From: Pseudomonadota bacterium
GTDB lineage: Bacteria; Pseudomonadota; Gammaproteobacteria; GCA-001735895
Reading direction: 5' to 3'
Length of the DNA stretch: 35,414 nt
Assembly (NCBI GenBank): GCA_022563685.1
Contig: JADFMY010000019.1
Coordinates: forward strand, 1 to 35,414
Shown here: positions 25,087-33,334 of the stretch, piece by piece
Position numbering within the stretch: position 1 is the stretch's first letter
Layout: each line of letters starts with the position of its first letter
Made by a program: the position numbers and the translations under genes
Notes under the pieces: model-generated
What the model was told of the DNA's origin: nothing
The model's database searches: none
Seen by the model: only the letters and a program-made list of their open reading frames with translations

Positions 25087-26163
25087 TCAGCCGTGCACGG
25101 GCAAATTCAACGGATTGTTAGCGTCGATGCCATCCATGAATAGTTTATGCCTGTCCCTGTGCGTTATCTGATAGATCAAACCCATCCATTTTCCGATTAC
25201 GGCGCTGCCGGTGTCGTGCCAGGTATTGTTTAATTTATGCAGAATCAGTGCCTCTGGAAATTCAGGCATTTCTGATCCTTGTTCCAGGGCAGCTTCCGCG
25301 CGCAACCGAAATTCACCTAGTACGGCCGCCTCGAATTTGCCGAGATAATTGAGTGGGAACGGGGGATACTCCCTGGCTTCGCCAGCAAAATAGGCCATAG
25401 CGTCGCGTTTATACTCCTTCAATAAAGAGACCGTGTCGTATTCAGGGTGACCCTGTAAGAACACTGTACGAATACCATCGGGGCTGGTTGCCAGGTGCAC
25501 GCAGCCATCGTCGCCGGTTACCAGGGTTCTGAGCCCGGCTGCATCATATTGCTCCGGAAAAATGGTGTTCCAGCGCGAATGCGGCACGTCGAAGCGGGTG
25601 TTGACACTCGATACCAGCGGATGTTCCCGATCGACCACCGTATGTTCGAATACTCCCCATTTTTTGCGCGGCTGGTTCACTCGTTTCTGACCGTATCGAA
25701 ACTCCAGTATGGAATGGGTCGCGAGGCAGGAACACAAGGTCGAAGGCACTGCTTCGTGTGCCCAGTCAGCAACCTCGATCAGCGGATTCCAGAACGGCTC
25801 ACTGGAAAGCTCTGAATGGGTTACGTTGGCGCCGGTAATAATAAGCGCGTCCAGACCTTTTTCGCGTACCTGGTCAAAGGTTTCGTAATGTTCCTTGACG
25901 TAAGCCCGGGCTTTGTCGCTTCGCCCCAGTTCGTCCAGCGTAAACGGGTGTACGAAAAACTGTGCAATCGGATTGCTCTCGCCAACGAGTCGGAAGAATT
26001 GCCGTTCAGTCGCCTCGAGCGCCGCGTCAGGCATCATATTGAGCAATCCGATGTGCAATTCACGAATGTCCTGTTTTTCCGCGACCTGCAGTTCCAGAAC
26101 CCTCATGCCTTCGGCTGTCAGTTTATCGAACGTAGGCAGATTGTTATGCGCGACCAATGGCAT
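25087..26163 (-). CDS. metA: MetA-family homoserine O-acyltransferase
   Basis: 358 residues of the homoserine transsuccinylase family (PF04204). 'LHIGLLNMMPDAALEATERQ' is the conserved N-terminal block. By gap-free alignment around the active site, C146 in 'STLCSCLATHS' matches the E. coli nucleophile C142, and 'GHPEYD' supplies the His and Glu. 'PHSRWNTI' is also conserved. It activates homoserine for methionine synthesis. Position T115 matches E. coli G111, the residue reported to separate succinyl-CoA (Gly) from acetyl-CoA (Glu) users, so the donor is uncertain. The C-terminal extension beyond residue about 310 is longer than in E. coli. It overlaps the ATPase stop (TAATG). Confidence 0.88.
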   Translation of the reverse strand: MPLVAHNNLPTFDKLTAEGMRVLELQVAEKQDIRELHIGLLNMMPDAALEATERQFFRLVGESNPIAQFFVHPFTLDELGRSDKARAYVKEHYETFDQVREKGLDALIITGANVTHSELSSEPFWNPLIEVADWAHEAVPSTLCSCLATHSILEFRYGQKRVNQPRKKWGVFEHTVVDREHPLVSSVNTRFDVPHSRWNTIFPEQYDAAGLRTLVTGDDGCVHLATSPDGIRTVFLQGHPEYDTVSLLKEYKRDAMAYFAGEAREYPPFPLNYLGKFEAAVLGEFRLRAEAALEQGSEMPEFPEALILHKLNNTWHDTGSAVIGKWMGLIYQITHRDRHKLFMDGIDANNPLNLPVHG

Positions 26164-27011
26164 TAGTTTTGCCTCCCGATTGCCAGTTCCAGCAACTGTA
26201 TAAAATCTTCTTCATCGTTAACTTGCGCTATTTCCTCCGAAGTGACCGTGTAACCGTGGGGTTCGGCGATAGCATCATAACGGGGTATGCGCGAGTGAAA
26301 CAGGCGGGGAAATATCCAGCGGGCAAACTCATCCGGGTCAATTTGCGCCGCGTACTCGATGCCTTGAAGCGGTAAATATATTTCCAGTTGTTCCTGCAAA
26401 AACTCGGGGCGGTAGTACATGGGTTTGGGCGAACTTTGTGCCCGTTCTATCATAATGTCCTCCTGTTCCTGATTCGTGACCTTGATATAGAGAACCAGCG
26501 AGCATTCCACCAGGGTTTCGATTACGCCGGGTTGATCCAGTTCGCACACACTACCCCCAACGTCATTGATAAAATGCGGGCAACTGTAGATCTCCTGGGC
26601 CTTACGGACAAACTTCGGTACTTCGAGCATGGCGTCGATTTCTGCCTGGCGGTAAATCGCCTGGCGACGAATAAAGTCCCCGAGTTCGACTCCACCCAGT
26701 TCTGGATTTCCGAGCTTACCGACAAAGCTGAGTACCGGCCCCAGGTCGTTTATCCTGATATTATTATGAAAGTAAATCCACTCGGTTCGAACCAAATCCC
26801 TTAAAAAAGGGACTTGCATCGCCTCCCACCTGATCATGTCGAGCATATGCTCATCGATGTAGCGCGTACCGATGCGATAGTCACCCGAATAATGAAACCA
26901 GTTATTACCCCTTAGCTTGCTCGCCAGGTACGATTTTCCAACTCCGGACATACCGAGCAGGGTAATATTTTTGTTTTCCCAGTCTCTAAATTCTTCGACG
27001 CTGAACTTCAC
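26163..27011 (-). CDS. P-loop ATPase of unknown function, coupled to metA
   Basis: 282 residues from a GTG at 27011 with CCGGAG just upstream. Walker A is GMSGVGKS at residues 20-27, in a small kinase/ATPase-like opening 'NITLLGMSGVGKSYLASKL'. 'YSGDYRIGTRYIDEHMLDMI' and 'FINDVGGSVCELDQPGVIET' look like conserved family motifs. The C-terminal half holds 'QAQIDPDEFARWIFPRLFHS'-like sequence of no recognised domain. No Walker B consensus is evident beyond 'LVLYIKV'. I do not recognise a functional name. The TAATG overlap with metA argues for a linked role. An ATG at 27125 would add 38 residues with a hydrophobic stretch but has no ribosome-binding site. Confidence 0.75.
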   Translation of the reverse strand: MKFSVEEFRDWENKNITLLGMSGVGKSYLASKLRGNNWFHYSGDYRIGTRYIDEHMLDMIRWEAMQVPFLRDLVRTEWIYFHNNIRINDLGPVLSFVGKLGNPELGGVELGDFIRRQAIYRQAEIDAMLEVPKFVRKAQEIYSCPHFINDVGGSVCELDQPGVIETLVECSLVLYIKVTNQEQEDIMIERAQSSPKPMYYRPEFLQEQLEIYLPLQGIEYAAQIDPDEFARWIFPRLFHSRIPRYDAIAEPHGYTVTSEEIAQVNDEEDFIQLLELAIGRQN

Positions 27012-27204
27012 GATATCTCCGGCGATGGCAAATAGGATAATTATGCAGCATAGATTTTGTGAGACAACCGAAATTGGCACTTTTCGTTTGTCGTCCTCCG
27101 AGAAGGCACGGATGTTATCTTCCATAGCCGAATAGTCATACTCGTGCGATACTCCGCGCGGTCGAATCCAGCCCGGCCGGATAATTCAATAATGATGTTC
27201 ACTA

Positions 27205-28113
27205 ATGATGCCTGATAATGCCCTGGCCCTGCGCCAGCAATCCGATAGTCCGCTGTTCGGCATCAGCACGATGCTGTTAAGCGTATTACTATTTTCGATG
27301 ATGGATGCCACCGTCAAGTGGCTGGGCGGCAATTACCCGACGCAGCAGATCATGTTCTTTCGCTGCGCGGTGGCAATGATCCCGGTCTCGATGATTATTT
27401 ATACCCGCGGTGGTATTTCAATATTAAAAACTCAACAGCCAGCCCTGCACTTATTACGCAGTCTGTTGGGTATTACTGCCATGGGCTTTGCGTTTTACGC
27501 CTTTTCACTCATGCGCCTGGCCGACGCTATTTCGATTTTGCACGCGACCCCTGTGATTATGACTGCCTTGTCGGTATTGCTGCTTGGAGAAGCGGTTGGA
27601 ATCCATCGATGGTCCGCTGTGGTGGCCGGATTTATCGGAATGCTAATCGTGGTCAGACCGGGTGAAGGCATGATCGCCAGCGGCAGCTTTTTTATGTTGA
27701 TCGCGGCCCTGCTGATCGGCTTCACCACCATTATCATTCGCCACCTCACCGCCAGGGACGATCCGGTCTGCATTACTTTTTATTTTACTCTGATGGGTGT
27801 GATAGTCAGCGCGATCGGCATGGCCGTGCTCGGCTGGCAAATACCCCAACCACGCGACTGGATATTTTTAATCGGGGTAGGACTATTCGGCGGTATTGCG
27901 CAGTACATGATGACCGTCAGTTATAGACGCGCCATAATAGCGATAGTCGCGCCGCTCAAATATTTAAGTATCGTAATCGGTGGTATCTTCGCCTATTTTA
28001 TTTGGGGCGAAATACCCGATCTCCAGAGCTTTATCGGCATCGCAATCATTGTGCTCAGCGGGCTCTACACCCTGCGTCGTGAAGTCCTCTACGCCCGCCG
28101 GCGAAGCCTGTGA
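27205..28113 (+). CDS. EamA/DMT family transporter 1
   Basis: 302 residues with about ten transmembrane helices and two EamA domains ('LLSVLLFSMMDATVKWLGG' early, 'PLKYLSIVIGGIFAYFIWGE' late). The repeat motif 'RLADAISILHATPVIMTALS' and 'LLGEAVGIHRWSAVVAGFIG' are typical of drug/metabolite exporters such as RhaT/YdcZ-like proteins. The substrate cannot be read from sequence. The GTGA overlap with the next transporter gene suggests they are made together, perhaps as partners. Confidence 0.88.
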   Translation: MMPDNALALRQQSDSPLFGISTMLLSVLLFSMMDATVKWLGGNYPTQQIMFFRCAVAMIPVSMIIYTRGGISILKTQQPALHLLRSLLGITAMGFAFYAFSLMRLADAISILHATPVIMTALSVLLLGEAVGIHRWSAVVAGFIGMLIVVRPGEGMIASGSFFMLIAALLIGFTTIIIRHLTARDDPVCITFYFTLMGVIVSAIGMAVLGWQIPQPRDWIFLIGVGLFGGIAQYMMTVSYRRAIIAIVAPLKYLSIVIGGIFAYFIWGEIPDLQSFIGIAIIVLSGLYTLRREVLYARRRSL

Positions 28114-29024
28114 CACACTCTGTTATAAACCAGCGCGAGAACCACAATCTGCAAGCCTACCTGCTACTAACGGTAACGACCCTGTTCTGGGGCGGAAACA
28201 CCATTTTTGGCCAGGTGGCGGTTGGCGAAATCTCACCCATGCTGCTGGTGACGCTGCGCTGGCTCGGTGTATTGATACTGCTGTTACTGTTCGCGCGTAA
28301 ATACCTGATCGAGGACTGGCCAGTTCTGCGTCATCATCTGGTCTATGTCGGTTTGATGGGAGGTGTTGGCTTCACTATGTTCAACGCCTTGTTTTATATT
28401 GCTGCGCACTCTACCTCGGCAATCAATATTGGAATCCTGCAGGGCTCAATCCCCGTTTTTGTCCTGTTTGGAGGCTATCTAATATTTCACAATCGAGTGA
28501 CAAAAATACAGGCTTGCGGGGTTACGGCTACCTTGATTGGTGTTGTCATCGTGGCATCCGGTGGCAATTTAACGAGTTTTAGCGAACTCTCGTTAAACCA
28601 GGGCGATCTGTTAATGCTACTGGCGTGTTTTTTATACGCTGCCTACTCGCTCGGTCTGAGCCGCCGCCCTAAAACCTCTGCCCTGGGTTTGTTTACGCTG
28701 CTCGCCTGTGTCGCATTTTTGGTGTCGCTACCCCTGCTTTCGATCGAAATCATGGCCGGTGATTTTATGGCACCCACTACTACCGGCTGGGTTGTGGTCG
28801 CGCTGGTGACCTTGTTGCCATCCTTGATCGCGCAGATATTTTTCATCCACAGCATCAGCCTGATCGGACCCGGCCGTGCAGGCGTATTTGTTAACCTGGT
28901 GCCGGTGTTTGCCTCCATCATGGCTGTGTTTTATCTGCACGAATCGTTTGAGCTATTTCACGCGGCTTCCCTCGGCCTGGTACTCGGTGGAATCTGGTTA
29001 TCTGAAGCTGGTAAGGAAAAGTAA
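28110..29024 (+). CDS. EamA/DMT family transporter 2
   Basis: 304 residues, about ten transmembrane helices, two EamA domains ('LLLTVTTLFWGGNTIFG', 'AINIGILQGSIPVFVLFGGY', 'GRAGVFVNLVPVFASIMAVF'). It begins at a GTG that overlaps the TGA of transporter 1 by four bases. It is only distantly similar to its neighbour, so the pair is not a simple recent duplication. Substrate unknown. It converges with torD across a dispersed repeat. Confidence 0.88.
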   Translation: MTHSVINQRENHNLQAYLLLTVTTLFWGGNTIFGQVAVGEISPMLLVTLRWLGVLILLLLFARKYLIEDWPVLRHHLVYVGLMGGVGFTMFNALFYIAAHSTSAINIGILQGSIPVFVLFGGYLIFHNRVTKIQACGVTATLIGVVIVASGGNLTSFSELSLNQGDLLMLLACFLYAAYSLGLSRRPKTSALGLFTLLACVAFLVSLPLLSIEIMAGDFMAPTTTGWVVVALVTLLPSLIAQIFFIHSISLIGPGRAGVFVNLVPVFASIMAVFYLHESFELFHAASLGLVLGGIWLSEAGKEK

Positions 29025-29033
29025 GTCGGGGAG

Positions 29034-29068
29034 GGTCTGATTAAATCTGGCCTTGCTGCAGTACATGG
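29034..29068 (+). repeat. 35-bp dispersed palindromic repeat, copy 2
   Basis: Starts GGTCTGATTAAATCTGGCC and ends GCAGTACATGG; 30 of 35 bases match copy 1 at 8493-8527 in opposite orientation. The hairpin is kept although the loop bases differ. It lies between two convergent genes. Confidence 0.65.
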
Positions 29069-29101
29069 AAGTGCGAGAGCAGCTTTAAACCGACAGAAAA
29101 A

Positions 29102-29818
29102 CTATTGTTTATCCATTTTCCGAGCTCTTTCTAACAGCAATTCGATACAGGATTGCTCATCGGATAAAAATTCCTGTGTGAACCTGGCTAGTTCATGGTA
29201 AAAATTGTGGGTTGTTGTTTCCATGACTTTGCCAAGAAAAAGGAAGGCCCACTTGCCAAGATGAAGTTTGAAGAAGTCGTTTTGAAAATCCAGTGCATTG
29301 AGGGCCGATGCTATGTCCCCCTTTTCCCAACTCGTTGACTCAATTTCAGCCAGTGTTTTCATAAAATATAGCTCTATACCAAAATGGTCGGGGAGTTCTT
29401 TCAGTGTTTGATTATATTTTGTACCGGTAGCGGTTATATAGGCGCGTACTTGTTGTGTTTCGGGACCCGAAAGCACTCCAGAGCCTCCAGGGGTCTGAAT
29501 GGATTCATAAGGGGGGATGCGATTCTTACCCGGCAGGATAAAAAGGCTAGTGTATTCTACAGCAAGTTCTAGAGACACCTCTTCGAGAGGCTCGGTGAAA
29601 AAACAATCATCCAAAGCAAATTGAGAGGCATATAGTGCTTCTCTAAATTCAACTGAGCGCAATTTTTTAAGACTCTCAACCGTCGGTTCGGTTAAAAAAA
29701 GATTAGACACAAATCCGTAGACACCAACCCGCTCTCGCGCATAATCGGCAAGCTGTTGCGGGGAAGCTGCAGCGAATTCGCTGCAGGCTTCCTCTCTTAG
29801 GGCCGCATTGCTAGTGAT
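29102..29818 (-). CDS. TorD/DmsD family molybdoenzyme chaperone
   Basis: Cytoplasmic chaperone family that guards Tat-exported molybdoenzymes before cofactor insertion. Motifs: 'VEYTSLFILPGKNRIPPYES', 'LKELPDHFGIELYFMKTL', 'HLGKWAFLFLGKV'. The first canonical start is GTG at 29710, giving 202 residues, but clear family homology ('YARERVGVYGFVSNLFLTEPT') begins upstream of it. The frame is open back to the stop of the molybdoenzyme gene without any ATG, GTG or TTG. An ATC at 29818 (giving 238 residues) sits seven bases after GGGAG and is my best start; a frameshift is the alternative. It is the last gene of the Fe-S/NrfD/molybdopterin operon, so its client is probably that enzyme. Confidence 0.78.
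   Translation of the reverse strand: MTSNAALREEACSEFAAASPQQLADYARERVGVYGFVSNLFLTEPTVESLKKLRSVEFREALYASQFALDDCFFTEPLEEVSLELAVEYTSLFILPGKNRIPPYESIQTPGGSGVLSGPETQQVRAYITATGTKYNQTLKELPDHFGIELYFMKTLAEIESTSWEKGDIASALNALDFQNDFFKLHLGKWAFLFLGKVMETTTHNFYHELARFTQEFLSDEQSCIELLLERARKMDKQ
29762..29792. repeat. Long palindrome in the 5' part of torD
   Basis: CTGCAGCGAATTCGCTGCAG (29767-29786) is a perfect 20-bp palindrome, extended by GGAAG/CTTCC with one bulged base. It starts some 25 nt after the proposed torD ATC start. There is no T tract, so it is not a simple terminator. Confidence 0.6.
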
Positions 29819-29833
29819 ATAAACTCTCCCTCT

Positions 29834-32362
29834 TTAAGCCCTGGAGACCGTTACCACGGTGTCCATAAAGCACAGCTGACCGTTAACTGGATCTGGCGAA
29901 TTGGCAATAATCCAATTGGGATGAGTGCCGACTTTATCCTTCCACCAGATACGCTCCAGGTCAGGGTCATTGTCTCTACCGTTAGGTGCTTTTTTACCTG
30001 AAGCATAACGCCCATATTCCCAGTGACCGCAGTGATGGGAGATCGCAATAACACCAGGATGTATCGCCGGTGTTACCCTGGCTGTAATGCTAACTTCTCC
30101 CGTGAGGGACTTAACCGAAATTACGTCTCCTTCTTTAATGCCTCTCTTCTCCGCGTCGACGGGGTTAATCCAGGCAGGATTATCATGATAGATTTCGGTT
30201 AACAACTTGCAGTTCTGGGATCGCGAATGGATCTGCGTGGCGACTTTAAAGGTCGTCAAGATCATATCATCCGAACCCATTCTTTGGTGCTCAGGAACTG
30301 CCGTCCAGGTAGGCAATGGATTGAACCCTTCCGTTTCCATGATGCTTGAATAGATCTCCATATATCCCGATTTATTCACCTTGTCGGGCTTGAAGCCAGA
30401 ATAGACCTTATCACCAATTTTTTGACCTACATACGCTTTATAGGAATTCCTAGTGCTCTCGTAACCCTTTTCAAGCGCTTCCTCAGCAGATTGCAGATGG
30501 GCCTTTTTCCAATCCCAATAGACGTTGGTTGCCGGGTCTAATACCACGGTATCTTTTTCATAAACGCTTGGCTGTAGCTCTTTTTTGTAGGAATAGTACC
30601 TGGGTTTAGTGCTGGGGTTGTGATAAACCCCATTGCGTTTCATATACTCAAACCCGCCTGCTGCTTTAACATCCGGGGTCATTTCACAGGAAAGTTTAAC
30701 GAACTCCTCTTTGGTTTTGAAGCCCAGGGGGAAACCCATACGCTCGGCAAGCTCACAGGCTACGTCGCCAAAATCGCGGCATTCGCCCATGGGCGGTATC
30801 GCTGGCTGTCTGATATAGTATTCTGGAATTTGTACCGGAGAAACCATATCTTCCCAGTCCCAACGCTCGGTGTAGGGCGGTTCGGGTAAGATCAGGTCAG
30901 CCAGGGCCGCTGATTCATCATAAAAGGGGTTGATGTTGACATAGTACGGGATGAGCGATTCATCTTTCAGAACGTCGATATTTTCCTGCACTTCACCGTT
31001 TGCATACACAGGCGTATACATATAGACCATATAAACCTCGGGACGCCCCAGGCTGCCATCCTTGATCACCTTGAGTACATTATGACTCATATGGTGGGTA
31101 GGCAGTTTGGCCGCACCCGGGAAACCATCAATAATTTTTAGTTTTTTAGCCTTCGGCTTATTCTTGGGTCCTTTGGGGTACTTCCACTTCGCACCCACCG
31201 CTTTACAGCGTCCACCAGGATTATCGATATTGCCGGTGATAGAGGCCAGGGTCTGTAATGCCCGCTCGGTATCGTTACCATTATAGTGGGCAACAGCGCC
31301 GCGGTAACTGATCAAGCAGGCCGGATGATAGGAGGCAAATTCACGCGCGATTCGCTGTATATCTTTTGCGGCTACGCCGCTGATTCTCTCTGCCCATTGC
31401 GGTGTATACTGTGAAAAATGCTTTTTTAACACCTGCACTTTTTCTGCAACGGTGGCTTCCGGTTTTTTGGTCACCCGGCAGTATTTCAAAAACTTCTCGC
31501 CTGGGCCTGCATACAAGCCCTCTTCCATCACCACGTTGCACATGGCCAACACTATCGCCAGATCAGTACCGGGTTTTACCGGAATCCATTCATCGGACTT
31601 GGCGGCCGTGTTGGAAAGACGCACATCGAAGGTCACCAGCTTGACGTTTCTTTCAGCCATGGCACGAATCAAGCGCGGTGAGGTAGGGATATGGTTGGTA
31701 TGCGCCTCCATTACATTGGAACCAAAATTGAGTACATACTGAGTATGGTCAAAATCCCAGTTATCGTAGTGACCTCCCCAGGTCAATTCCTGTGCGGTCC
31801 ATTTCCCACCCTCGCAAATCGAAGTGTGATTGCCGATGGTGCCTGTGCCATAGGCGCCTAAGAAAGCACTCTTGACCAACTTGCTGGTGCTGGATTTCAT
31901 GCGCCCATAGTGGAACATGAACTTCTCCGGGTGCCCGTCGTCCCTGAGTTTTTTCAGACGACCAGCAACCTCCGTTAAGGCCTCATCCCAGGAAACGCGT
32001 TTCCAACGACCTTCTCCGCGCTTACCCACTCGTTTTAGCGGGTAGAGAATTCTATCCGGGTCATTGGATTGACCCACACCACCCTGGCCTTTGGCGCACA
32101 TAAGACCTTCTGTACGGATCGAGTTGGGCTGTCCCTCAATTTTGACGATACGCCCATCTTCTACATAAGTGATATTGGGGCAACGTGTGACACATTGATA
32201 GCAGACACTTGGCACCGCTTGACGTTCACGACCCGTCATAGGAGAGAAATCTTTGCCTCCTTTGAAGGGTAGTTCTTTCGTTTGACTCAACGCAACGCCC
32301 GCAGCCAGTCCAGAAGCAGAAGATGCGATACCTAATTTAATAAAATTTCGACGGTTTAACAT
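29834..32362 (-). CDS. Tat-exported molybdopterin oxidoreductase catalytic subunit (PsrA/TtrA/SrdA-like)
   Basis: 842 residues. The start is the ATG at 32362 with AGGAG eight bases upstream. Twin-arginine signal 'NRRNFIKLG' (R4-R5) shows periplasmic export. A [4Fe-4S] motif C54-x2-C57-x3-C61-x27-C89 and a likely molybdenum ligand C183 ('GNHTSICEGG') place it with the Cys-ligated PsrA/PhsA/ArrA/TtrA/SrdA branch of the DMSO reductase family. 'YPLKRVGKRGEGRWKRVSWD' and the C-terminal domain 'DVISVKSLTGEVSITARVTP' are family-typical. Residues 151-156 (HYGRMK) lack the RGRY motif reported for ArrA. The gene order B-C-A matches tetrathionate and selenate reductases, but the enzyme is shorter than TtrA. 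Substrate not determined. Confidence 0.88.
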   Translation of the reverse strand: MLNRRNFIKLGIASSASGLAAGVALSQTKELPFKGGKDFSPMTGRERQAVPSVCYQCVTRCPNITYVEDGRIVKIEGQPNSIRTEGLMCAKGQGGVGQSNDPDRILYPLKRVGKRGEGRWKRVSWDEALTEVAGRLKKLRDDGHPEKFMFHYGRMKSSTSKLVKSAFLGAYGTGTIGNHTSICEGGKWTAQELTWGGHYDNWDFDHTQYVLNFGSNVMEAHTNHIPTSPRLIRAMAERNVKLVTFDVRLSNTAAKSDEWIPVKPGTDLAIVLAMCNVVMEEGLYAGPGEKFLKYCRVTKKPEATVAEKVQVLKKHFSQYTPQWAERISGVAAKDIQRIAREFASYHPACLISYRGAVAHYNGNDTERALQTLASITGNIDNPGGRCKAVGAKWKYPKGPKNKPKAKKLKIIDGFPGAAKLPTHHMSHNVLKVIKDGSLGRPEVYMVYMYTPVYANGEVQENIDVLKDESLIPYYVNINPFYDESAALADLILPEPPYTERWDWEDMVSPVQIPEYYIRQPAIPPMGECRDFGDVACELAERMGFPLGFKTKEEFVKLSCEMTPDVKAAGGFEYMKRNGVYHNPSTKPRYYSYKKELQPSVYEKDTVVLDPATNVYWDWKKAHLQSAEEALEKGYESTRNSYKAYVGQKIGDKVYSGFKPDKVNKSGYMEIYSSIMETEGFNPLPTWTAVPEHQRMGSDDMILTTFKVATQIHSRSQNCKLLTEIYHDNPAWINPVDAEKRGIKEGDVISVKSLTGEVSITARVTPAIHPGVIAISHHCGHWEYGRYASGKKAPNGRDNDPDLERIWWKDKVGTHPNWIIANSPDPVNGQLCFMDTVVTVSRA

Positions 32363-32375
32363 AGTTGGCTCCTGA

Positions 32376-33332
32376 TTAGATCCCAATTGGGCCAGTGACT
32401 TGCCCCGCAATAACCACTACGTATCGCAACATAAACCCCCCTATTATGACTAATCCACAGACGATCAACTCCAAACTGGTTGGAATTTGATATTGTCTCT
32501 GGTAAAGCAGCGTCGGAAGAACATATTTCATCTCAATAAGAATGGGAATGATCAGACCAAGGATCACGAAGCCAAACCAAAACAGAACGGTTAACTCACC
32601 ACCGAGGATGATATTAACAGCCACTTCGACACCGCCTACGGTGAGGTGTGCATACATAGCAAATAAAAATACCGCTAATATTTCAAAACCAATCAACAGC
32701 ATATCGGTAGAAGATAACAGGTAGCTGTCTTTTTCATGGTGTTGATTCTTTCCCTCCGGCAACAAATTTGTGAACAGTGCCCTGAATAACAGAATAGTGG
32801 CAACACCCGTTGAAAGCGATGAAATCAGAAATAGCATCGCCAATATCGGTGAATTCCAGAACGGGCGAGCCGGGATTGCGCCCAACAAAATGCCTGTATA
32901 GAGCGCCACACTAAGGCCCAGAGGCACCATCACCCAGGCCAACTTCTTACGAAGAGCGTGTCGCTCATCACCGGGTTCCGGATCTCGCTTTAAGAAGGTG
33001 TAGGCATAGGCCAAACTCACTAGCGCAAAAAGAGCCAAAAGCCAGGTGCCAATTGACATCGGCGACAGATTGATCACCTTGAACAGATTGAGCCAACGAA
33101 ACCAGTGCCCGGCTTGAAACGAGCCGAGTTCAAACAGCAGCATTCCCACTCCCAGTATCACCGCTGGCGGAGCTATCAAAGCACCCCAGCGGGCTATGTC
33201 GAAACCAGGCCCTGGTTGATCGCCACCACCTGAGCGTAGCAAAACAGAAGCGCTCACGGTACCCGCTCCGGCACCAAGACCACCCAGGAATAGATAAAGA
33301 ATAACAGGTAACCCCCAGTTGAGTTCATGCAT
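32376..33332 (-). CDS. NrfD/PsrC-type quinone-binding membrane subunit
   Basis: 318 residues with eight to nine transmembrane helices. 'LPVILYLFLGGLGAGAG' at the start is the NrfD/PsrC signature. It should link the molybdoenzyme and its ferredoxin subunit to the menaquinone or ubiquinone pool in the inner membrane. It lies two bases after the Fe-S subunit gene and 13 bases before the catalytic subunit gene, so the three are one complex. No heme ligands are expected in this family. Confidence 0.9.
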   Translation of the reverse strand: MHELNWGLPVILYLFLGGLGAGAGTVSASVLLRSGGGDQPGPGFDIARWGALIAPPAVILGVGMLLFELGSFQAGHWFRWLNLFKVINLSPMSIGTWLLALFALVSLAYAYTFLKRDPEPGDERHALRKKLAWVMVPLGLSVALYTGILLGAIPARPFWNSPILAMLFLISSLSTGVATILLFRALFTNLLPEGKNQHHEKDSYLLSSTDMLLIGFEILAVFLFAMYAHLTVGGVEVAVNIILGGELTVLFWFGFVILGLIIPILIEMKYVLPTLLYQRQYQIPTSLELIVCGLVIIGGFMLRYVVVIAGQVTGPIGI

Positions 33333-33334
33333 AG

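Noticed and set aside
27012-27204. SAM-type riboswitch before the ATPase-metA unit
   Set aside because: No conserved riboswitch core or terminator-antiterminator pair could be seen.
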